From the NCBI GenBank assembly GCA_937965785.1, contig CALCKT010000006.1, forward strand, positions 1-54,873: 54,873 bases of DNA. Direction: 5' to 3'. This stretch comes from an uncultured Propionibacteriaceae bacterium. GTDB taxonomy: Bacteria > Actinomycetota > Actinomycetes > Propionibacteriales > Propionibacteriaceae. The position numbers and the translations under genes were made by a program. Below the pieces are notes generated by a model, which worked only from the letters and a program-made list of their open reading frames with translations, did no database searches and had not been told where the DNA came from. Shown here one piece after another: positions 8,592-14,990 of the stretch (position 1 is its first letter; each line of letters begins with the position of its first letter).

Positions 8592-8649
8592 CCCTCCTGG
8601 ATGGTTGGCGTGCTCTTCAGAGGCCGCACAATTGCATCAACCAGGAGGG
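8592..8649 (-). promoter_or_regulatory. metN leader hairpin that can sequester the Shine-Dalgarno
   Basis: In the transcript, CCCTCCTGGTTG (8649-8638) can pair with CAACC and CCAGGAGGG (8607-8592), giving 12 base pairs with one small bulge. The second arm is the Shine-Dalgarno sequence of metN, whose TTG start follows 3 bases later. This is a ready-made translational switch. I see no SAM-I/IV riboswitch core, so the trigger is unknown; temperature, a protein, or translation of the tiny reading frame in the loop are all possible. Confidence 0.6.
8617..8637 (-). CDS. Possible 6-codon upstream reading frame in the metN leader
   Basis: ATG-CAA-TTG-TGC-GGC-CTC-TGA lies in the loop of the metN leader hairpin and contains one cysteine codon. 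Its own ribosome-binding site is unconvincing. Short cysteine-containing leader frames control sulfur genes in some actinobacteria, which is why it is listed. It may equally be chance. Confidence 0.2.
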   Translation of the reverse strand: MQLCGL

Positions 8650-8694
8650 CCCCAAGTAAATTCCTGCGCTGTCCGCGCCGCCCGGTTCGCGTCC

Positions 8695-9270
8695 TCACCC
8701 CCGGACGGCATCCGCGACGGCCTCGAAGACGTCGCGGTCCAGGACGGCACCGATCCGGCGGACGCCGTCGGGGTCGATGCGGATGATCCGGTTGATTCGT
8801 ACCTCGCTGGGACGTCGCTGCGGATCCCACTCCCCCGTCCCGATGTCCATCCAGAACCTTCCGCTGCGAGCCTCCTGGGCGGCGTCGCGGTCGTGGTCCT
8901 TGGATGTCAGCAGCAGCCCGAGCAGCCACTCGCGGTCGCGGCCGATGATCAGCACGGGCCGGTCCTTGCCCTCCCTGTGGTCCTCCTCGTAGGGCACCCA
9001 GGTCCAGACCACCTCGCCCGGGTCGGCCTCCTGCCCGGGGGCCGGGGAGTAGGTGATCCTGGGGGTTCCCTTGAAATCGCCCGGGTATTCGCGGCGCGCC
9101 GATCTCCCGGTGTGCCGAGTGCCGGTCGGGTGCTGTCCCGTGTTGCTGGATGTTCTCGTGGTACGCCTCCTCGTGCTGCGGCTCCGGCGTGACCGGTTCA
9201 CGTCGGGTCTGAACTGGGCCACGAGGTCGCGAAGGATCCGTGACAGCAGGGTACCCAGCCAGTTGCTCAT
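8695..9270 (-). CDS. MazF/PemK-like domain protein with long N-terminal extension
   Basis: A 191-residue protein. Residues 80-190 match the MazF/PemK fold: GEVVWTWVPYE, DRPVLIIGR, LLGLLLTSKDHD, WMDIGTGEWD and SEVRINRIIRID. The first 75 residues are Ser/Arg/Thr-rich and predicted disordered. Classical members are mRNA endoribonucleases paired with an antitoxin. No small antitoxin gene adjoins this one, so toxin activity is uncertain; many actinobacterial stand-alone copies exist. It lies upstream of metN in the same direction with a leader of about 105 bases between. Confidence 0.75.
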   Translation of the reverse strand: MSNWLGTLLSRILRDLVAQFRPDVNRSRRSRSTRRRTTRTSSNTGQHPTGTRHTGRSARREYPGDFKGTPRITYSPAPGQEADPGEVVWTWVPYEEDHREGKDRPVLIIGRDREWLLGLLLTSKDHDRDAAQEARSGRFWMDIGTGEWDPQRRPSEVRINRIIRIDPDGVRRIGAVLDRDVFEAVADAVRG

Positions 9271-9331
9271 GGGAACACCCTAGGGCCTGCTGCATCAACG
9301 GGGCGGCGCGTGGTGGAGTTTCGGTAAACCA

Positions 9332-9462
9332 GAGGCCCGCGCCCGTCCGATGGGGGGGTTCGGGCGGGCGCGGGCGTCCTTGGGTCCCGGTTAGCCGGGA
9401 GCCGGCATCGCGGTCCGCTGCCCAGATGGGGGGAACAGGCTACGTCTCCTGCGCTCCGGCAA
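9332..9462 (-). ncRNA. 6C RNA (actinobacterial small RNA)
   Basis: On the minus strand there are two stem-loops, each with a run of at least six C in the loop, the defining trait of 6C RNA. The first has loop TTCCCCCCATC (C-run 9433-9428). The second has loop GAACCCCCCCATCGG (C-run 9358-9352) between GC-rich arms GCCCGCGCCCG and CGGGCGCGGGC (9375-9335), which probably also terminates transcription. A possible -10, TAACGT, lies at 9473-9468. Ends are approximate. Homologues in mycobacteria and corynebacteria act as base-pairing regulators through the C-rich loops. Confidence 0.72.
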
Positions 9463-9510
9463 GAACTACGTTACAGCACTCGACCCCCGCAGGGAAACGA
9501 AACGCCCCTC

Positions 9511-9572
9511 GTGTTAACCGCCAATAATCCTTTGCCCATCGACACGTTAACCGCGAGCAATCTCTCTTGCCC
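9511..9572 (-). repeat. Two diverged direct repeats upstream of 6C RNA
   Basis: On the minus strand GGGCAAGAGAGATTGCTCGC followed by GGTTAACGTG, and GGGCAAAGGATTATTGGC followed by GGTTAACACG, lie about 33 bases apart. A weaker third unit may precede them (near 9590-9620). They lie 40-110 bases upstream of the presumed 6C RNA start, where activator or repressor sites would be. No gene is credible in 9463-9856. Confidence 0.45.
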
Positions 9573-9660
9573 ACCCTTTGGCCCTCCCGAAGAGACATTC
9601 ACCTTCAACAAGGGGCTTGGCGACCCTTCGTCAGCCCCCCGGGGTCGCCCGCCCGGCCTC

Positions 9661-9693
9661 TGCCGGGACGGTCCCGGGGGGTCCGTCCCGGCA
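9661..9693. other. Strong hairpin with a six-C loop on the minus strand
   Basis: Perfect 11-bp arms TGCCGGGACGG and CCGTCCCGGCA enclose a loop that reads ACCCCCCGGGA on the minus strand. It resembles the C-loop hairpins of the adjacent 6C RNA but is about 200 bases upstream of that RNA's start. No gene next to it obviously needs a terminator. Confidence 0.5.
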
Positions 9694-9868
9694 CCCAGGA
9701 CCACGGCCGGGTGGTTTTGACCCCGAGTTATGATTGCTGCCCCGTCCGCAGGTCCCCGGATACCCGGCTGGGCACATGGCCCCGGCCCCGCGATCGTGTC
9801 CCACGACAGCTTCCACTTGCGCAGGTCCTTGAGCACCTGGTCGCAGCCCCGATGGCATGATGGCCACC

Positions 9869-10450
9869 ATGTCTGACGCACCCCTGAACGGCACCGTCGC
9901 GCTGCTCGACGACGCTCCCCTCGACGACCTCATCGGAGTTGTCGAGGTGCTGGCCCAGGAAGGAGTGGCAAACCTGTCGCTGCCCGCCGGGGCACCGGAC
10001 CTCGAAGAACTCGTGGCCCTCTACGGCCGCCGGGTCAGGATCGGGGTGCACGGCCCGGTGGACGACCCGGCGAAACTGGTGGCGCGGGGAGCGGACTTCC
10101 TCCTCCCCGACTTCCTGCCCCCGGACCTGGCGATCACCGCGGACACACTCAAGGTGGCCTGTTACGCCTCCGCCATGACACCCAACGAGACGGTGGCCGC
10201 ACTGGAGATGCCCGTGTCCGGGGTGCAGCTGCGCCCCGCGGAGATCGTCGGACCCACGATGGCGGAGCACCTGAGGGATCTGGGGCTGATCGGAAGAGTC
10301 GTTCCGCGCGGCGGGCTGATCCCCTTCACCGCCAAGCAGTGGTTGAAGGCGGGCTCCCCCGCAGTGTGCATGGACCGGCACCTGCTCGGTGACGCCCTCA
10401 CGGGCGGCGACCTGGCGGCTCTCCGCGACCGCTGCCGCAGCCTCGCCTAG
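9869..10450 (+). CDS. KDPG/KHG aldolase-fold protein lacking catalytic residues
   Basis: About 193 residues with the Eda barrel pattern: EVLAQEGVANLSLP, a P-rich middle, ASAMTPNETVAALE, SGVQLRPAEIVGP, VVPRGGLIPFTAKQWLKAG and a C-terminal LLGDALTGGD. By eye against E. coli Eda, the Schiff-base Lys (FKFFPAE) is Gln here (VQLRPAE), and the catalytic Glu (LEVTLRT) is Ser (LSLPAG). It is therefore unlikely to be a working aldolase. In-frame ATGs at 9857 and 9860 are alternative starts; none has a clear ribosome-binding site. The flanking genes give no pathway hint. Confidence 0.7.
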   Translation: MSDAPLNGTVALLDDAPLDDLIGVVEVLAQEGVANLSLPAGAPDLEELVALYGRRVRIGVHGPVDDPAKLVARGADFLLPDFLPPDLAITADTLKVACYASAMTPNETVAALEMPVSGVQLRPAEIVGPTMAEHLRDLGLIGRVVPRGGLIPFTAKQWLKAGSPAVCMDRHLLGDALTGGDLAALRDRCRSLA

Positions 10451-10669
10451 GAAGGCACCGATCACGGCTTCACCAGGACCCGGACCGGGCAGCCCCTCGT
10501 TCACACGTCCTGGCGCCGGGACGCCACGGCCGGCATTGGCCCGCCTCCCCGGATGCGTGCTCAAGGGGCGCCACGAGAACCGCAGCGGCAGCGAGTAGAC
10601 AGGATGACGCGACGAATTCGGAGCGTGTGTGCGCACCCCGCGGGCAAGGAAACCGGTGTTTCCAGCAAA

Positions 10670-10698
10670 GCGGCCAGGGTCAGCGGGTCCCTGGCCGC
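10670..10698. terminator. Hairpin between convergent genes
   Basis: GCGGCCAGGG and CCCTGGCCGC form a perfect 10-bp stem around a 9-base loop. It sits between the convergent Eda-like gene and the Ig-like membrane protein gene, so it may serve both. There is no T-tract, as is common in high-GC actinobacteria. The preceding 10451-10669 holds no evident gene. Confidence 0.5.
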
Positions 10699-10703
10699 GC
10701 ACC

Positions 10704-12014
10704 TCAGATCCCGCGACGCGGCCGCGGATCGCCTCCGCGACGCGGCTGCGGGTCCTGTGGTGGCTCTTGGGCACGCATGCGAACCTGGGTGATCTCCGCT
10801 TCGGAGAAGTCGTCCCAGTCCTCACCGGGAGCACGCGGCGCAGGTGGCGGCACGTCCTCCCCTTCACGGAACCACGCCGGAGGCATGGCCTGCGTCTCCG
10901 GTTCCCCCCGGGACGCGGCAACCTCGGTGACGCCCTGGGGAACCAGGTACTCGGTTTCCGCACGTGCATCGGTCTCGTCGTTCAACCCCAGACCCAGGTC
11001 ATGGCCGGTCTCCCCCACGGGATCGTCCTCGAGCAGTTCCCCGTCGCCGATGAACCCCGAGGTTTCCTCGTCCGCATCCCTGCGCCGGGAGCGGACGATG
11101 AAACCGAGCACGGCCAGGGCCGCGGCCGCGACGAGCACCACACCTCCGCCCACGAGCCACCAAAGCAGGGATCCGCCGCGCCCCTCACCCTGCGTTGCCG
11201 CGCCGGACTGCGAGGTGGTGGCGGTTGGGCGTGTGCTGGCCGCCTGGGATGACTCCTGCGGGGCAGCGCCCTCGGTGGCCTCGCTCGCGGTTGGGGTGGG
11301 GCTGCTCTCGACTATGGGCTCGCTGACGGTGATTTCCTTCTCGGCCGACCCGGGTTGCAGGTTCGCGCCACCCGCGAAGGTCGCGACCAGTTTCCCGGTG
11401 CCGACGGCAGCCGTTCCCGGGATCTCCACGTAGCTGTCGAAATTTCCGCTGGCATCCGTGACCAGGTTGTAGTCGGAAAGCGCAGCGCCCTCGTAGGTGA
11501 AGGCCACCAGGGCACCCGAGACCGCCTCGCCGGAAACCGTTTTGACGCTGCCCATCACCCTGACGAGGTCCCCCGGGGTCGTGCTGGCGGGTTCGACCTC
11601 CAGGGTCACCACGGTGGTTCCCTGCGCCGAGAACTCGATCCGTGAGGTCTGTGACGACGGGGCGTGCTGGGCGTCTCCCGGATAGGTGATCAAGAGGTCC
11701 TGGGGACCGGTGAGCTTGTCCGCGGGAATGTTGAACTCCATGGCGAAGGCGCCATCGCCTCCGCTGACCACGGTTTGCAGCGGCTGCCCCGCGACGGAGG
11801 CGGTCAGTTGCCCGCCACCCACTCCGCCACCGGAACCGTCGCGGAGGGCCCCCGTCACCTTGACGTGTCCCGCGGTGTCAGCCGCCACGCTGGCCTGAAT
11901 CTGCGTTGGGGTCGGGTCCGCCCAGGCCTTGAGGCCCGGGACGAGCAGGGTCAGCAGAGCCGCCAGCAGCAGGCTCAGGGCCATTCGTCTCGCCCGCAAG
12001 ATCGGTGAACTCAT
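10704..12014 (-). CDS. Ig-like, single-pass membrane protein with cytoplasmic tail
   Basis: A 436-residue protein with a Sec signal peptide (to AWADP, about residue 33) and two beta-sandwich repeats (about 36-130 and 131-225), each with a GxF.. pattern (GDGAFAMEF, ASGNFDSYV) typical of carboxypeptidase-regulatory or big-Ig domains. A Ser/Thr/Pro linker follows, then a transmembrane helix LLWWLVGGGVVLVAAAALAV and an acidic cytoplasmic tail of about 120 residues ending in Arg. The AAGGAAA ribosome-binding site supports the ATG. Function unknown; probably an exported surface protein. Confidence 0.8.
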   Translation of the reverse strand: MSSPILRARRMALSLLLAALLTLLVPGLKAWADPTPTQIQASVAADTAGHVKVTGALRDGSGGGVGGGQLTASVAGQPLQTVVSGGDGAFAMEFNIPADKLTGPQDLLITYPGDAQHAPSSQTSRIEFSAQGTTVVTLEVEPASTTPGDLVRVMGSVKTVSGEAVSGALVAFTYEGAALSDYNLVTDASGNFDSYVEIPGTAAVGTGKLVATFAGGANLQPGSAEKEITVSEPIVESSPTPTASEATEGAAPQESSQAASTRPTATTSQSGAATQGEGRGGSLLWWLVGGGVVLVAAAALAVLGFIVRSRRRDADEETSGFIGDGELLEDDPVGETGHDLGLGLNDETDARAETEYLVPQGVTEVAASRGEPETQAMPPAWFREGEDVPPPAPRAPGEDWDDFSEAEITQVRMRAQEPPQDPQPRRGGDPRPRRGI

Positions 12015-12285
12015 TCGGTTTCCTTTTCAGGAGGGTCCTGTGCAGATTACCGGGAAGGGTCACAGGGTGTCATGGCGCCCGCACCTTCAACGCCGGACCC
12101 GGGGTGGAAGTTCCGCAGCGAACCCACGCCCGCTCACCCCCCGAAAGCTGCCGACACCCCGTCGCCAAGCCCGTTTCAGCCTACCGTTCGCCGCCCCTTC
12201 CCAGAAAGAGAGCCGACGAGGCGAGATGACGCGACCTGTCGGGCGTGGGATGATGCATCCGGCACTCAGTTCACCGGAGCGTGGT

Positions 12286-12314
12286 TTGTGCAATCCGCAA
12301 CCACAACCTATCCT
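12286..12314 (+). promoter_or_regulatory. Sigma-A type promoter for the SH3b/M15-like gene
   Basis: TTGTGC (12286-12291), a 17-base spacer, and TATCCT (12309-12314) lie 39 bases before the ATG. The gene also has a good GAGGGG ribosome-binding site. Confidence 0.55.
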
Positions 12315-12352
12315 GAGAGACGCTCAGGTAATTCTAAGAAATGAGGGGATCC

Positions 12353-13384
12353 ATGGCCAAGGCACGACGCGCCTTCCTGGAGGAGGACGACCAGGACATC
12401 CTCGACATCACCCCTTCCGCCGTCACTTCCCCACGACGGGAGGCCAAGCGACCTCGCGTCCTCGGCAAGCTGCTGGCACCCATCGCACTGTCCGGTTTGG
12501 TCGTAGCAGGCTCCTTCGCAGTCGCGAGCCGGGGCAATTCCGATCAGATCGCCGACCCGAGCTACCAGAACACGGACCTCGGTTTGAGCCGCGGTGGCGA
12601 GCGAGCCCCGCTTCCCTCCGTGTCCCCGTCCGGTGACGCCGAGACCAGCACCCCGGATCCGTTGCCGACCCCCACCGAAACCCCAGAGGCAACACCAACC
12701 GAAACCGCCGCCCCCACCGAGGAAGCCACCCCGACCAACACCTTTGACCCCTCCGAGCTCGGCGAGAAGACCGGCGAGAAGTACATCGCGTCCTCGGCCA
12801 ACGTCCGCACCGGTCCCGGTTCCAGCTACGACGTGCGCACCACGCTCGACGCGGGCATCGCGGTGACCGTGACGAACGTCAGCTCGGCTGGCTGGCAGCA
12901 GATTTCCTACAAGGGCCGCGCGGGCTGGGTGAAGTCCGACCTGCTCACCGACAAGAAACCCGAGCGCCCGGCCCCCTCCGAATCAGGTTCCGGTTCAGGC
13001 TCCGGTTCCGGCGGTTCCTCCAGCGGCTCGTGTTCGTCCTCCTCCGCGAGGAGCATCGAATCCGGGCTGACCTCGAAGACGATCTCCGTGCTGCACGCGG
13101 TCTGCGCGGCCTTCCCGGATGTGAAGTCCTACGGTGGCTACCGCAACGAGTCCGGGTATCACGGCCAGGGTCGTGCCATCGACGTGATGATCTCCGGCGA
13201 CCGCGCCTGGGAGATCGCCAAGTGGCTGAGGGAGAACGCCAAGAGCCTCGGCGTGATCGAGGTCATCCACGCCCAGAAGATCTGGACCACCCAGCGCGCC
13301 TCCGAGGGCTGGCGCTCCATGTCGGACCGAGGCTCGGCCACGGCGAACCACTACGACCACGTCCACATCTCGGTGGGCGGCTGA
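12353..13384 (+). CDS. Secreted SH3b protein with M15-like C-terminal domain
   Basis: About 343 residues. A cytoplasmic N-terminus with RREAKRPR precedes one transmembrane or signal segment (LLAPIALSGLVVAGSFAVA), then a Pro/Thr/Glu linker and a bacterial SH3 domain (SSANVRTGPGSSYDVRTTLD...GWVKSDLL). A Ser/Gly linker leads to a domain with YHGQGRAIDVMI and HYDHVHIS. That H-x(3)-G-x-A-x-D plus H-x-D-H-x-H pattern matches zinc-binding M15/VanY-type peptidases and the ARB-07466-like domain. The likely site of action is the cell wall. GAGGGG is 4 bases before ATG 12353; ATG 12341 is an alternative. Confidence 0.8.
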   Translation: MAKARRAFLEEDDQDILDITPSAVTSPRREAKRPRVLGKLLAPIALSGLVVAGSFAVASRGNSDQIADPSYQNTDLGLSRGGERAPLPSVSPSGDAETSTPDPLPTPTETPEATPTETAAPTEEATPTNTFDPSELGEKTGEKYIASSANVRTGPGSSYDVRTTLDAGIAVTVTNVSSAGWQQISYKGRAGWVKSDLLTDKKPERPAPSESGSGSGSGSGGSSSGSCSSSSARSIESGLTSKTISVLHAVCAAFPDVKSYGGYRNESGYHGQGRAIDVMISGDRAWEIAKWLRENAKSLGVIEVIHAQKIWTTQRASEGWRSMSDRGSATANHYDHVHISVGG

Positions 13385-13438
13385 GCCGGGCACGAAACAC
13401 CCCAACTGACCCGGGACCGCGCGTCCCGCCCTCCTGCT

Positions 13439-13645
13439 GTGCTCGGACCGCACCATTTCCCGCACACCCTTCTCCCCGTGCCCGGACCGCACCATTTCCC
13501 GCACACCCTTCTCCCCGTGCCCGGACCGCACCATTTCCCGCACACCCTTCTCCCCGTGCCCGGATCGCACCGTCTCCCGACCAAACCCCGCCCCCTCCTC
13601 CTGCCGTGCCCGGATCGCACCGCCTCCCGGCCACGCCTCTCCTCC
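13439..13645. repeat. 39-bp tandem repeat array
   Basis: Three nearly identical 39-base units start at 13439, 13478 and 13517 (GTGCCCGGACCGCACCATTT then CCCGCACACCCTTCTCCCC). Two degenerate units follow at 13556 and 13606. There are no unique spacers, so it is not a CRISPR array. The last unit runs into copy C of the composite repeat. Confidence 0.85.
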
Positions 13646-13872
13646 TGTTCACGAAACGCGGAAGAAAAACGGTTCAACGTCGTGTGACGACGTTGAACCG
13701 TCGAATCCCCGCGATTCGTGAACAGGAGGAGGGGCCAGCAGCCTGAGTCCGCGGCGCTCACGCAGGACAGCTTCCGCATTTCGTGCACGGGGGAGGGGCG
13801 TGGAAGGGGTTCGTCTTCTTGAAGCCGGTTGAGCCGGGACGCGAGGAACGAGCGGCCCGAGTCGAAACCAAC
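13641..13872 (+). repeat. Composite repeat element, copy C
   Basis: The hairpin (13641-13729) has outer arms CCTCCTGTTCACGAA and TTCGTGAACAGGAGG and inner arms AACGTCG and CGACGTT. A spacer of about 70 bases with a second CATTTCGTGCACG follows. Then come the linker GGAAGGGGTTCGTCTTCTTG and a GGTTGAGCCGGGACGCGAGG...CCGAGTCGAAACC module. Outer-arm bases differ from copy B but still pair, so the fold is kept. Confidence 0.75.
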
Positions 13873-13986
13873 TTCAGGCGGGATGTCTCGACACGACCAG
13901 CTTGGAAAGGGCTCGGCTCAATCAGTTAGGCGGAATCGCGTGAGCCGTCCCTGTGCGTGGTTTCTGAGGACCCTGACCTGCACAGC

Positions 13987-14736
13987 TCAGATGAGCGCCA
14001 CCCCGTCACCGACCGCCACGACACCTTCGTTCAGGGCGCGGCCCGCAACTCCCCAGCAGATCTTGCCCTCGCGGGTCCGATAGTCGGCGAGGGCCGCCAG
14101 CACGTCTGCCTCCCCTCCCGGGTGTTCCGGGTGCAGGTTCACGACGGGACAGCGCCCGATCCACTCCTCCACCAGCACCTCCACCTCCCCGATCCGCAGC
14201 CGGGACCCCACCAGGGCCTCCTCGTCGACGGGCCCGGCCAGGTCATCCACGCCGACTGTGAGTCGGAAACGACGCGGATCCACCGGGCCTCCCATGCGTC
14301 GCTCCAGTTCGGCCAGGGAGCTGGCGAACCACAGACTCACGGGAGCTCCGAAGACGAAACCGCCCGGACGGACCAACCCCGCCAGCACGCAGTCCTGCCC
14401 GAGATACCCGGCCAGGGCCCGGCTTGCGGGGCCGGGTAGTTCCTCCACCTCCACTCGCCTGCCCCAGTAGTCGGCTTCCCACCGCCGCCCCACTTCGAAC
14501 GGCTGGGTCACGCGCGACGAGTCCGGGAACCCCAGCTCCAGCGCTGCCCCTTCACACCGGGCACGCACGGCCAGCAGCGCCGGATTCCGGACGGTCCTCA
14601 GCACGGCCCCGCCACCCGCCTCGACCGCCGCGAACCTCCGGTCGCCCGCCACCCCGTCGGGCCCGATCCGGATGCGCTCGCGCGGCAGGATCGCGGTTCC
14701 CTTGACCTCGGCAAACCCCAGACTCATCACCTGCAT
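13987..14736 (-). CDS. MOSC domain protein
   Basis: About 249 residues. An N-terminal beta-barrel begins MQVMSLGFAEVKGTAI, then GVAGDRRFAAV. The MOSC core follows with PVSLWFASSLAELERR, FRLTVGVD and the conserved cysteine in GRCPVVNLHPEH, ending WGVAGRALNEGVVAVGDGV. MOSC proteins handle sulfur or molybdenum-cofactor transfer (YiiM/mARC relatives); the substrate is unknown. ATG 14736 is chosen because GGGGGAG ends 10 bases upstream; the frame is open to 14811. Confidence 0.82.
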   Translation of the reverse strand: MQVMSLGFAEVKGTAILPRERIRIGPDGVAGDRRFAAVEAGGGAVLRTVRNPALLAVRARCEGAALELGFPDSSRVTQPFEVGRRWEADYWGRRVEVEELPGPASRALAGYLGQDCVLAGLVRPGGFVFGAPVSLWFASSLAELERRMGGPVDPRRFRLTVGVDDLAGPVDEEALVGSRLRIGEVEVLVEEWIGRCPVVNLHPEHPGGEADVLAALADYRTREGKICWGVAGRALNEGVVAVGDGVALI

Positions 14737-14990
14737 GGTTGTCATTCTCCCCCGGAAATCCGCTGCCGGGCAGTCGCGAACACGTAGCGCCGTCAGCCGC
14801 CCCGCGACCATCGAGCCGTTGGCGTTCCGGGTTCGCCACCCGCGAACGATTTCGCGGCCGGCACGGGAACCACGGGCGCGAACAACAGCAGCGCAATCGC
14901 CGCCGGTGAGGGCAACGGGACCTGGAGGAAGTCGCTGGCCGCCGGGTGGGGGTCGCGGCTGAAACCGTTACAGGACCTAAGCTTGGAGCC

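Noticed and set aside
8589..8694. SAM riboswitch before metN
   Set aside because: I looked for the conserved cores of SAM-I, SAM-IV and SAM-II and saw none; only the SD-masking hairpin is evident.
9471..9881. Minus-strand frame with repeated LLAVNV peptides
   Set aside because: The peptide repeats come from the direct DNA repeats upstream of 6C RNA. The frame crosses a strong hairpin and overlaps the start of the Eda-like gene.
13439..13645. Possible CRISPR array
   Set aside because: Units are directly tandem at 39 bases with no unique spacers and no cas genes nearby.
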